64,000 nt of DNA from Streptomyces mirabilis. Its GTDB lineage: Bacteria; Actinomycetota; Actinomycetes; Streptomycetales; Streptomycetaceae. Location: assembly GCF_018310535.1 (NCBI RefSeq), contig NZ_CP074102.1:6262001-6326000 (forward strand), in the 5' to 3' direction. The notes under the pieces are model-generated. The model saw only the letters and a list, made by a program, of their open reading frames with translations. It did no database searches and was not told where the DNA came from. Positions 51,373-64,000 of the stretch are shown here, one piece after another (positions within the stretch are counted from its first letter, which is position 1; the number at the start of each line of letters is the position of its first letter). Made by a program: the position numbers and the translations under genes.

Positions 51373-51410
51373 GAAAGCGCCGTATCGGGTATGTCCGATA
51401 CGGCGCTTTC
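51373..51410 (-). terminator. Terminator after the first alpha-amylase gene
   Basis: Perfect 16-bp stem (GAAAGCGCCGTATCGG with its complement), 6-base loop, 45 bases past the amylase stop. It isolates the amylase transcript from the malE promoter. Confidence 0.88.
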
Positions 51411-51455
51411 GGTGCGGGCTCTCGTACGGCCTTCCGCGCGGCGCGCGGAGGCCGC

Positions 51456-52850
51456 TCAGCAACTGGTCTTGCCCGCGTAGATCGCCAGCGCCGTGTTCGC
51501 GCCGAGGGTCGCCGTGAACTGTCCGGAGCTGTTCACCGTGACGCTGGTGTTGTTCTGGACATTGCAGTACGTCCCCGCCGCGAGGGATGTCTGATAGGTC
51601 CGGGTCAGCGAGCCCGACTCGTGGTTGATGGCCACGTACCCCTTGGCGCCCCGGCCGAAGGCGATCGCGTCGTTGCCGTCGTCCCACCAGTCGGTGACCG
51701 ACTGGCCCCGGGTGGCGTTGCGGAAGGCCACCATCGACTTGATCTCCGGCCAGGCGTGCTGGCACTTCCAGCCGTCCTGCCAGCAGGCGTTGACCGTGCC
51801 GCCGCCCGGTGGCCCGGCGTCCACGTCCGACCACTCGTAGCCGGAGTTGATGTCCGGGGCGCCGTACGGGTAGGCGAGCATGAAGACGTTGGCGAGGGTG
51901 TAGTTCGCCCCGTCCTTGTAGTTGAGCGTCGAGCCGTTGCGCTCGGTGTCGTGGTTGTCGACGAAGACGCCCGCGACGGAGCTGCTCATATAGCCCCAGC
52001 CCTCGCCGTAGTTCTTCAGGTAGGCGAGGTTCTCGTTGTTGAAGACCCGCTTGAGGTCGTAGGCGTACCGGAACTCCTGTACGTCGCCGTTGCCGGTGTA
52101 CTCGGTCGGCTGGACCGCCTCCCCGGCGCCGTAGATGACCTCCTGCTTCCAGTACACCGACGGATTGGTCAGCCGCGACTTGATGTTGGCGAGGTCGGCC
52201 GCCGGGATGTGCTTGGCCGCGTCGATGCGGAAGCCGTCCACGCCGTACCCGAGCAGGCTGTTCATGTACCCGGCGATGGTCTTGCGGACGTACTCCTCGC
52301 CGGTGTCCAGGTCGGCGAGCCCGACGAGCTCGCAGTTCTGGACGTTGGCGCGGTCGGTGTAGTCGCTGACCGTCGCCGTGCAGTCGTCCATGTCGTACGA
52401 GGAGTACAGGCCCGGGTAGTCGTACTTCGTGTACGAAGAGCCGCCGGTGCCGGTGCCGGAACCCGCCGCCATGTGGTTGACGACCGTGTCCGCCACGACC
52501 TTCACGCCTGCCGCGTGACAGGTGTTGATCATGTTCTGGAAGGCGGTCGCGTCACCGAGCCGCCCAGCGATCCGGTAGCTCACGGGCTGGTACGAGGTCC
52601 ACCACTGTGAGCCCTGTATGTGCTCGGCGGGTGGCGAGACCTGGACATAGCCGTAGCCGGCCGGCCCCAGCGTGTTGGTGCATTCCTTGGCGACCGAGTC
52701 GAACTTCCACTCGAACAGAACGGCGGTGACGTCCTTCGTGCCCGGCGGAGAAGCCGCCGCGACACCCGGGGGGAGGGCCACCGAGACCGCCAGGCCCGCC
52801 GCGAGGGCGAACGAGGCGGCAAGTGTTTTCCTGGCCATGTTTCTTGCCAT
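51456..52850 (-). CDS. Secreted alpha-amylase (GH13), catalytic module only
   Basis: Encodes 464 residues: signal peptide (about 1-33), then an animal/Streptomyces-type GH13 domain. Catalytic signatures: [10 protein letters not shown] (I), [12 protein letters not shown] with the nucleophile Asp (II), Glu in KQEVIYG (III) and [11 protein letters not shown] (IV). The C-terminal beta domain ends at a Cys. Unlike the neighbouring amylase it has no starch-binding module. ATG 52850 has AGGAG 8 bases upstream. It cuts internal alpha-1,4 bonds of starch outside the cell. It is divergent from the second amylase gene across 209 bp. Confidence 0.95.
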   Translation of the reverse strand: MARNMARKTLAASFALAAGLAVSVALPPGVAAASPPGTKDVTAVLFEWKFDSVAKECTNTLGPAGYGYVQVSPPAEHIQGSQWWTSYQPVSYRIAGRLGDATAFQNMINTCHAAGVKVVADTVVNHMAAGSGTGTGGSSYTKYDYPGLYSSYDMDDCTATVSDYTDRANVQNCELVGLADLDTGEEYVRKTIAGYMNSLLGYGVDGFRIDAAKHIPAADLANIKSRLTNPSVYWKQEVIYGAGEAVQPTEYTGNGDVQEFRYAYDLKRVFNNENLAYLKNYGEGWGYMSSSVAGVFVDNHDTERNGSTLNYKDGANYTLANVFMLAYPYGAPDINSGYEWSDVDAGPPGGGTVNACWQDGWKCQHAWPEIKSMVAFRNATRGQSVTDWWDDGNDAIAFGRGAKGYVAINHESGSLTRTYQTSLAAGTYCNVQNNTSVTVNSSGQFTATLGANTALAIYAGKTSC

Positions 52851-53059
52851 GTGGGTGCTCCTGCACTTCGTCGTGCGGGTGGGGGGAACGGAAGTTATCC
52901 GTTGGTTCGAGTTTCAGCAAGATGTCGAAAGAACTTCCAACGCGTGTATTGACGCGGCCACTTGGCCGCGCCCACTCTCGCATCGCGGTCAACTCGACTC
53001 CCCAGAACCCCAGTTGCCCGCATTCCCGCACCTCCGTCCCCCCGCAAGGAGTTGCCGTC

Positions 53060-55120
53060 ATGCGCTGGATCAGATCACGGGCGTTACCCCTGGCCACAGC
53101 CGGACTGCTGGCCCTCGGCGGAGCCGCCGCGCTGCCCGCTCCGGCCGCCCACGCCGCCGTCTCCGACACCGGCATCCCCAACGGCGATGTGATCGCCAAC
53201 CTGTGGGAGTGGAACTGGAAGTCGGTCGCCGCCGAGTGCACGAACGTCCTCGACCCGGCCGGCTACGGGGCGGTCCAGGTCGCCCCGCCCGCGGAGTCGT
53301 TGAAGCAGACGAACTACTACTGGTGGGACGTCTACCAGCCCTACGCCTACAACCTGAACAGCCGCTTCGGCACCGCGGCCCAGTTCAAGACCATGGTCGA
53401 CACGTGTCACGCGGCCGGCATCAAGGTCTACACGGACGCCGTGATCAACCACACCGCCGCCCAGACCGGCACCGGCTACAACGGCACGGTCATCACCAAC
53501 AAGTACGACACCCCCGACTACGACCCCGCCGACAGCGACGACTGCACGAAGACCATCTCCAACTGGTCCGACCGGTACGAGGTCCAGCACTGCGAACTGC
53601 TCGGCCTGCCCGACCTGGACACCGCCGAGAGCGGCGTCCGCACGAAGATCATCGGCTTCCTCGATCAGCAGATCGACCTGGGCGTCGACGGCTTCCGTGT
53701 CGACGCGGCCAAACACATCGACGCCGCCGACCTGAGCGCCATCGTCGCCGGACTGCACACCACGACCTCCGGCTCGGCGCCGTACATCACCCAGGAGATC
53801 TACCCCGGCACCCCGCCCTCACAGGACGAGTACTACGGCACCGGTGACGTCCTCGACTTCACCTTCGCCGCGCAGGTGAAGTCCCAGTTCCAGGGCGACA
53901 TCGCCAACCTGTCCAGCTTCGGCAGCAGTTGGGGCCTGACGTCCGAGGCGAACTCCAACACCTTCGTGACCAACCACGACACCGAGCGCAACGGCTACTC
54001 GCTCAGCTACAAGGACGGCGACACCGCGGTCCTCGCCAACGTCTTCCAGCTGGCCCGGGGCTACGGCCGCCCGTCCGTCTACTCCGGCTGGACCTTCAGC
54101 CAGAGCGACGAGGCCCCGCCGAACTCCGCCGGTTTCGTCACCGACACCGACTGCGCGAGCGGCTGGTACTGCCTCGACCGCAACACCGCGGTCTCCGGCA
54201 TGATCGGCTGGCACAACGCGGCGAGCGGCTACGCGGTAGCCAACTGGCAGTCCCCGGCCTCGAACGTCATCGGCTTCGGCAGGGGCGGCGCGGGCTTCGT
54301 CGCCATCAACAACAGCTCCGGCGCCAACACGTACACGTACACGACGGGCCTGGCCGACGGCACCTACCCGAATGTGATCGACGGTGGCGCCACAACCGTC
54401 ACCGTCACGGGCGGCAGGGCCTCCCTGACCGTGCCCGCGAAGTCGGCGGTCGCCTTCTACGACCCGGACTACGTCTGCACGGTGAACTGCGGCGGAGGCA
54501 GTGGGGGCGGAGGCGGCGGTGGTTCCACCGATGTCACCGCGACCTTCGACGAGTACGCCCCGACCACCACCGGCACCGATGTGTACGTGGTCGGCTCGGT
54601 CGCCGCGCTGGGCAGCTGGAACGCGGCGAACGCGGTGAAGCTGTCGTCGTCGGGCTACCCGATCTGGAAGGCCGACGTCTCCGTCCCGGCGAGCACGAGC
54701 ATCGAGTACAAGTACATGAAGAAGGACTCGTCCGGAAACGTCACCTGGGAGTCCAACGCCAACAGGACCCTCACGACCGGCACTTCGGCCGTCGAGGTCG
54801 ACAACTCCTGGAACGTGGCCGACGCCGACGCCACGGACGTGACCTTCGCAGTCAACGCCACCACCGACTACGGCACCAACGTGTACGTCGTCGGCTCCAT
54901 CCCCTCCCTCGGCTCCTGGAACACCGCCGACGCGATCCCGCTGTCCTCGGCGTCGTACCCGTACTGGGGCAGGCTGGTCATCGTGCCCAAGTCGACATCG
55001 TTCGCCTACAAGTACGTCAAGAAGGACTCCTCCGGAAACGTGACTTGGGAGTCCGGAGCCAACCGCGCCTACAGCACCGGCTCGGGAACGGGTTACAGCG
55101 TCAGCGACACCTGGCGCTGA
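53060..55120 (+). CDS. Secreted alpha-amylase with two C-terminal CBM20 modules
   Basis: Encodes 686 residues: signal peptide (1-32, cut after AHA), GH13 domain (about 40-475) with TDAVINHT, GVDGFRVDAAKH (about 209), ITQEIYPG (about 243) and FVTNHDTERN (about 303). A Gly-rich linker at about 477-488 follows. Two CBM20 starch-binding modules (about 490-590 and 595-686) share LGSWN and KYMKKDSSGNVTWES/KYVKKDSSGNVTWES. Tandem CBM20 should aid raw-starch binding. ATG 53060 has AAGGAG. The 139-bp gap after it carries CTTGC motifs. Confidence 0.95.
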   Translation: MRWIRSRALPLATAGLLALGGAAALPAPAAHAAVSDTGIPNGDVIANLWEWNWKSVAAECTNVLDPAGYGAVQVAPPAESLKQTNYYWWDVYQPYAYNLNSRFGTAAQFKTMVDTCHAAGIKVYTDAVINHTAAQTGTGYNGTVITNKYDTPDYDPADSDDCTKTISNWSDRYEVQHCELLGLPDLDTAESGVRTKIIGFLDQQIDLGVDGFRVDAAKHIDAADLSAIVAGLHTTTSGSAPYITQEIYPGTPPSQDEYYGTGDVLDFTFAAQVKSQFQGDIANLSSFGSSWGLTSEANSNTFVTNHDTERNGYSLSYKDGDTAVLANVFQLARGYGRPSVYSGWTFSQSDEAPPNSAGFVTDTDCASGWYCLDRNTAVSGMIGWHNAASGYAVANWQSPASNVIGFGRGGAGFVAINNSSGANTYTYTTGLADGTYPNVIDGGATTVTVTGGRASLTVPAKSAVAFYDPDYVCTVNCGGGSGGGGGGGSTDVTATFDEYAPTTTGTDVYVVGSVAALGSWNAANAVKLSSSGYPIWKADVSVPASTSIEYKYMKKDSSGNVTWESNANRTLTTGTSAVEVDNSWNVADADATDVTFAVNATTDYGTNVYVVGSIPSLGSWNTADAIPLSSASYPYWGRLVIVPKSTSFAYKYVKKDSSGNVTWESGANRAYSTGSGTGYSVSDTWR

Positions 55121-55125
55121 AAGTT

Positions 55126-55163
55126 CTTGCTCAGAGTTTCAAGACTCTTGCTGTAAAGCTTGC
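55126..55163 (+). promoter_or_regulatory. CTTGC direct repeats before the amylase-pullulanase gene
   Basis: CTTGC occurs at 55126-55130, 55147-55151 and 55159-55163, spaced 21 and 12 bp, in the 147-bp gap before the GTG start. They match the motif cluster before malE in inverse orientation and are likely MalR sites. Confidence 0.7.
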
Positions 55164-55267
55164 GTGGGCGATACCGTCGCGCCGGTCGCCCGGCATCGAG
55201 GCCGTGTCTCGGTCAAGCCGGTCCCAAACGAGCCGTTTTGAGCCGTATTCACTAGGAGTTCACGCCT

Positions 55268-60682
<5,415 letters not shown>

Positions 60683-60696
60683 AAGGGCACTACCTT

Positions 60697-60730
60697 GGTG
60701 GGGCAGACCTCGAACCCGGTCTGCCCCACC
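60697..60730 (+). terminator. Terminator after the pullulanase gene
   Basis: Perfect 13-bp stem (GGTGGGGCAGACC with its complement) and 8-base loop, 14 bases past the stop. It argues that the next gene starts downstream of 60730. Confidence 0.85.
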
Positions 60731-60751
60731 GGCGTGTCCAAGGGCTGGCAG

Positions 60752-62371
60752 ATGGAAGTCAACGGCAAGCGGACCGACACGACCGTGCTGGTCGTGGACG
60801 ATGCGGCGGCCAGCAGGTATGCCATGAGTGCCGTGCTGCGCCGCGCCGGTCACCAGGTCGTCCCGGTCGCCACCGGCTCCGAGGCGCTCGTCGAACTCGA
60901 CGTACGGCTGCGCAAGGGCACCCTGCCCGACGTGGCGCTCATCGATGTGGAGCTGCCGGACATGAGCGGCTTCGAACTGTGCCGCCGGCTCAAGGCCCGG
61001 CCGCACATGGCCGGTCTGCCCGTCGTGCACTTCTCGGCCGCCGCCGTGGACGCGGGTGATCGCTGCCGGGGCCTCGACGTGGGCGGCGAGGCGTATCTGA
61101 CGGTGCCCGCCGAGCCCGAGGAGATCGACGCGGTGGTCCGGGCCGCGGTGCGCGCCGCCCGCCTCAGGGCCGACGACCAGGCGCTGGCACGGCGGCTGAC
61201 CCGGCTGGCGGAGACGGTCGTCGCCATCCAGACGGCGCGCTCCCCGCAGGAACTCGCCGACGCGGCCGCCGACGGCGCCGCGCGGCTCACCGGCTCTCCC
61301 GCCGCCGTCTTCGTCCTCGGCCCGGACGACGAGCTGTACCGCGGCACCTCACGGGACCGTACCTCGCTCGCGATGCCCGACGAGGGCGCCCACCGGACCG
61401 TGGCCGGTCTGCTCCGACGGCTCACCCGGGGGCAGTCGGGCGTCCAGATCACCACGGTGCCCGCGCCGCTGTGGCCGGCCGGGTTCTTCCGGCCGGGCGT
61501 GCAGCACGACGCCCGCCTGGCGCTGATCCCCATCCAGGAAGGCCGGGCCTCGGTGTGCCTCGCCACGCCCACCCGCGGGGTGCGCCGGGTCAACCCCGAG
61601 GACGAGGCCCTGCTGGCCCGGCTCGCCGAGGCCACCGCGCTCGCCGCCGAACCACTGCTCATGTACCAGATCGAAAGGCACGTCGCCCTCACCCTCCAGC
61701 ACAGCTTCCTGCCCCAGCCGCACCGGCTGCCCGAACTGCCGGGCGTCGACGTCGTGGTCCGGTACGTGCCCGCGTCCCAGGAGACCGAGATCGGCGGCGA
61801 CTTCTACGCGGCCCTGCGCACCGGCGAGGGCGTGCTCACCGCGGTCGGCGACGTCGTCGGGCACTCGCTGGAGGCGGCCACCGTCATGGTCGAGATCAGG
61901 CACGCGCTGCGCGCCTACAGCGTCGAGGAGAGCGACCCGGCCGTGCTCGCCGAGCGTCTCGACCGGATGCTCCAGCGCTACCACCCCGGCATCACCACGA
62001 CCGTCTGCCTGGTCCTGGTCGATCCCGCCACCGGACGCACCCGCATCGCCAACGCCGGCCACATCCCGCCGCTGATCATCCGGGACACCGGGGGCGCCGA
62101 CTACTCCAAGGCCGCCGGCCCGCTGCTCGGTGTGGGTCTGCCCCACCCGCCGCCCACCGAGCTGTTCCTCGAACCCACCGACCGGCTCCTCATGGTCACC
62201 GACGGCCTGATCGAGACCCGGGGCACGGATCTGGCGGTCTCGATGGAGCATCTCCGCGCCGCCGCCACCGGCGCCCTGCCCGGCCTGGACGCCCTCTGCG
62301 ACACCCTGCTCGACTGCTTCGGCCGGGACCGTGAGGACGACATCGCGCTGCTGGCGCTGCGGCTAGGGTGA
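60752..62371 (+). CDS. REC-GAF-PP2C (SpoIIE-type) response regulator phosphatase
   Basis: Encodes 539 residues from ATG 60752, preceded by AAGGG. A receiver domain fills about 10-125 (VLVVDDAAAS, phosphoacceptor Asp in ALIDVELPDMSG). A GAF-like domain follows (about 150-300, RSPQELADAAADGAARLTG). The PP2C/SpoIIE phosphatase covers about 325-539 (ETEIGGDFYAAL, VGDVVGHSLEAATVM, NAGHIPPLI, MVTDGLIETRG, DDIALLALR). Such proteins dephosphorylate anti-sigma-factor antagonists and link a signal to sigma-B-type control. No histidine kinase or anti-sigma gene is adjacent. Alternative starts before 60752 fall in the terminator. Confidence 0.9.
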   Translation: MEVNGKRTDTTVLVVDDAAASRYAMSAVLRRAGHQVVPVATGSEALVELDVRLRKGTLPDVALIDVELPDMSGFELCRRLKARPHMAGLPVVHFSAAAVDAGDRCRGLDVGGEAYLTVPAEPEEIDAVVRAAVRAARLRADDQALARRLTRLAETVVAIQTARSPQELADAAADGAARLTGSPAAVFVLGPDDELYRGTSRDRTSLAMPDEGAHRTVAGLLRRLTRGQSGVQITTVPAPLWPAGFFRPGVQHDARLALIPIQEGRASVCLATPTRGVRRVNPEDEALLARLAEATALAAEPLLMYQIERHVALTLQHSFLPQPHRLPELPGVDVVVRYVPASQETEIGGDFYAALRTGEGVLTAVGDVVGHSLEAATVMVEIRHALRAYSVEESDPAVLAERLDRMLQRYHPGITTTVCLVLVDPATGRTRIANAGHIPPLIIRDTGGADYSKAAGPLLGVGLPHPPPTELFLEPTDRLLMVTDGLIETRGTDLAVSMEHLRAAATGALPGLDALCDTLLDCFGRDREDDIALLALRLG

Positions 62372-62397
62372 TCGGGAATCCTAGAACAGGAGTGCCC

Positions 62398-62757
62398 ATG
62401 CCGAACATCACCGTCGAGCATTCCCCGGCTCTCGACCACGTCGACTGGCGCGCCTTCGCCCTCGCGCTGCACCCGGTGGTCGTCGAGACCGCCGCCGCGA
62501 AGATCGAGGCGTGCAAGACGCGGACGCTGCGCACCGAGGACGAGGTGGTGGGAGCGGAGGCGGACCCGGACGCGCACGCCATCGTGCACGTCACGCTCGC
62601 CCTGCTGGCCGGCCGCACCGAGGAGACCAAGGCGAAGCTCACCGAGGCCACCCTTGAGCTGCTGCGCAAGCACATCGAGCCCAGCGACGGGCTCACGCTG
62701 CACGTGTCCGCCGAAGTGCGCGAGCTCGACCCGTCGTACCGGAAGTACGTGCAGTAA
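62398..62757 (+). CDS. Tautomerase, 5-carboxymethyl-2-hydroxymuconate isomerase-like
   Basis: The 119-residue protein starts MPNITVEHSPAL, so Pro2 becomes N-terminal and is the catalytic base in this superfamily. The order of VDWRAFALALHPVVVETAA, CKTRTLRTEDEVVG and AIVHVTLALLAGRTEETKAKL matches CHMI (HpaF). No homoprotocatechuate pathway genes are visible, so the real substrate is uncertain. ATG 62398 has AGGAG. The gene ends 3 bp before the convergent TetR gene. Confidence 0.88.
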   Translation: MPNITVEHSPALDHVDWRAFALALHPVVVETAAAKIEACKTRTLRTEDEVVGAEADPDAHAIVHVTLALLAGRTEETKAKLTEATLELLRKHIEPSDGLTLHVSAEVRELDPSYRKYVQ

Positions 62758-62760
62758 CCG

Positions 62761-63465
62761 CTATGAGGCGGCCGGGGGCGAGGCCAGCGAGATCAACCGG
62801 ACGGCGAGGTCGGTGAACGGCCCGTCGCCCGGGTCGCCCTTGAGCGCCTGGCGCAGCACCGCGCCGAGCTCCTCGTCGTGCGTGGCGCTCACCGCCGCCA
62901 GCGCCGCGAAGTCCTGCACGAGCTGCACCTCCAGCTCGCCGCGCGGAATCCGCCGCCCGTCCAGCCAGATCAGCGCCGTCGACTCGACGAGCGAGATCCA
63001 GGAGCGGATCACCAGCTCCAGGCGGGCGGGCGGGTCCTCGACCTTCAGATGCGACAGGATCTGGACGTAGGCGGCCTGCCGCACCCCGTCGACGAGCGCG
63101 TTGGTCTTCGAGGAGCCGACCGCGGGACCGCCGCGCATCAACGCCGCGAAACCGGGCCCGTGGTCGTCCACGAAGTCGAAGAAGCGGCGCATGACCCGCA
63201 GCAGCCGCGAGCCCAGCGGGCCCTCGTGCGGCTCCACGAACCGGCTCGCGAGATCGTCCGAGGCGCGCTGCAACGCCGCCTCGTACAGACTGAGTTTGCC
63301 GGGGAAGTAGTGGTAGACCAGCGGTCGTGAGATACCCGCGGCCGAGGCTATCTCGTCGATGGAGACCTCGTCGGGTGAGCGTCGGCTGAAGAGGTCGAGG
63401 GCGACGCCGATCAACTGCTGCCGCCGCTCCTCGACACCCATCCTGCGGCGTACCCCGGTTGTCAT
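62761..63465 (-). CDS. TetR-family regulator
   Basis: The 234-residue protein has the helix-turn-helix VSIDEIASAAGISRPLVYHYFPGK (about 35-58). Its larger C-terminal ligand domain (LLRVMRRFFDFVDDHGPGFAALMRG, LVIRSWISLVESTALIWLDG) is of the type found in regulators of lipid or xenobiotic genes. ATG 63465 is used. The iron-sulfur oxidoreductase gene lies upstream on the same strand (56 bp gap), so the two may form an operon. Confidence 0.9.
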   Translation of the reverse strand: MTTGVRRRMGVEERRQQLIGVALDLFSRRSPDEVSIDEIASAAGISRPLVYHYFPGKLSLYEAALQRASDDLASRFVEPHEGPLGSRLLRVMRRFFDFVDDHGPGFAALMRGGPAVGSSKTNALVDGVRQAAYVQILSHLKVEDPPARLELVIRSWISLVESTALIWLDGRRIPRGELEVQLVQDFAALAAVSATHDEELGAVLRQALKGDPGDGPFTDLAVRLISLASPPAAS

Positions 63466-63521
63466 ACGAACACCTTACCGATCGGATCCGGCCTCGAACG
63501 GGCCGGTCCGGCCATGGTCGT

Positions 63522-64000
63522 TCACATGTCCAACACGATGCGATCACCGCGCGCCCGCGAAACACAGATCAGTATCGAGTCACCACGCTCCGTGTCGGTG
63601 AGCAGTTCGTCGCGGTGCTCGATCTCCCCTTCCAGCACCCGCTGTTGGCAGGTTCCGCAGAATCCCTGCTCGCAGGAGTAGGCGGTGTCGGGCAGTTCGG
63701 CGCGTACGGCGGCGAGCACGGTGGTGCCGGCGGCGACGCTCACCGTACGTCCGCTGCGGCGCAGTTCGACCTCGAAGGCGCCGTTGCCCTCGGCGGAGGT
63801 GCTCGGCGTGAACCGTTCCAGGTGCAGCGCCGCATGGTCGGGCAGTCGGCGTCCGACCGCCTCCATCAGCCCCTCGGGGCCACAGCAGTGGACGGCCGCG
63901 CCCTCCGGCACGTCCGCGAACAGCGCGTCGAGATCGGGCCGTCCGTCCTCGTCCTCGGCCACGACGGTGACCCGGCCGCCGCGCAGCTTCGCGATCTCCT
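63522..64000 (-). CDS. PDR/VanB-type flavin reductase with C-terminal 2Fe-2S ferredoxin domain, 3' part
   Basis: The frame is open to the window edge, so the FMN/NAD part is mostly missing. Seen are the NAD-domain end (VHCCGPEGLMEAVGRRL), a short linker and the plant-type ferredoxin domain. Cluster ligands lie in YSCEQGFCGTCQQRVLEG (C-x4-C-x2-C) and SILICVSRA. The order reductase then ferredoxin is that of phthalate dioxygenase reductase and VanB. It would pass electrons from NAD(P)H to a Rieske oxygenase or P450. The partner is not visible. Confidence 0.9.
   Translation of the reverse strand, partial: EIAKLRGGRVTVVAEDEDGRPDLDALFADVPEGAAVHCCGPEGLMEAVGRRLPDHAALHLERFTPSTSAEGNGAFEVELRRSGRTVSVAAGTTVLAAVRAELPDTAYSCEQGFCGTCQQRVLEGEIEHRDELLTDTERGDSILICVSRARGDRIVLDM

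Noticed and set aside
60695..60751. Upstream TTG/GTG starts for the REC-PP2C gene
   Set aside because: They lie inside or directly at a perfect terminator stem, and the added residues do not belong to the receiver domain.

Overview
The window is very GC-rich, with codon use, GTG starts and gene families typical of a Streptomyces chromosome. Secreted starch hydrolases, a SARP/AfsR-like regulator, an S53 peptidase, GlnA2, GlnE and the MalR/MalEFG/AglA set all fit. From memory, the order nadE - glnA2 - glnE - malR/aglA/malGFE - amylases - pullulanase follows the core chromosome of Streptomyces coelicolor, so most of the window is conserved backbone with small accessory insertions. No rRNA, tRNA, CRISPR array, transposase or integrase gene was seen.

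Layout. 0-8 kb: the end of a PhzF-like isomerase gene, a heme oxygenase under a likely DmdR/IdeR iron box, map, an MFS exporter, a SIS-like protein, a frameshifted sialidase, npdG, a tiny membrane protein and a site-2 protease. 8-20 kb: an AfsR-like NTPase regulator, a DrrAB-type ABC exporter, panB, an EmrB-type MFS/TetR pair with a long palindromic operator, a VanJ-like membrane phosphatase/nuclease and a second MFS exporter behind a 24-bp palindrome. 20-30 kb: nadE, a secreted S53 peptidase, remains of a sigma-factor gene, a DUF3105-DUF305 operon, a nitric-oxide module (nsrR and hmpA, each with a candidate NsrR site) and glnA2. 29.6-31.5 kb is an accessory patch of short orphan genes and decayed sequence. 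31.5-38 kb: a GNAT acetyltransferase, a divergent FBP/TetR-SGNH unit and a tightly packed phosphoesterase-MFS-beta-propeller operon. 38-44.7 kb: glnE, an EamA/LysR pair, an amidohydrolase remnant and a PAP2 enzyme. 44.8-60.7 kb is the maltodextrin/starch locus. 60.7-64 kb: a REC-GAF-PP2C regulator, a small tautomerase, a TetR regulator and the end of an iron-sulfur oxidoreductase gene.

How the main block works. Two secreted alpha-amylases and an 1804-residue amylase-pullulanase cut starch and alpha-1,6-branched glucans outside the cell. MalE (lipoprotein) with MalF and MalG imports the maltodextrins, AglA hydrolyses them in the cytoplasm, and MalR represses the system. No transport ATPase gene is present; in Streptomyces the shared ATPase MsiK encoded elsewhere normally powers such importers. 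CTTGC/GCAAG motifs lie upstream of malE and of the pullulanase. A G-rich spacer with a large hairpin separates malE from malF and may lower permease output relative to the binding protein. The nitrogen genes glnA2 and glnE and the NO-detoxification pair are separate housekeeping or stress functions. I see no clearly new multi-gene system. The least explained items are the phosphoesterase-MFS-propeller operon, the malE-malF spacer and the 29.6-31.5 kb patch.
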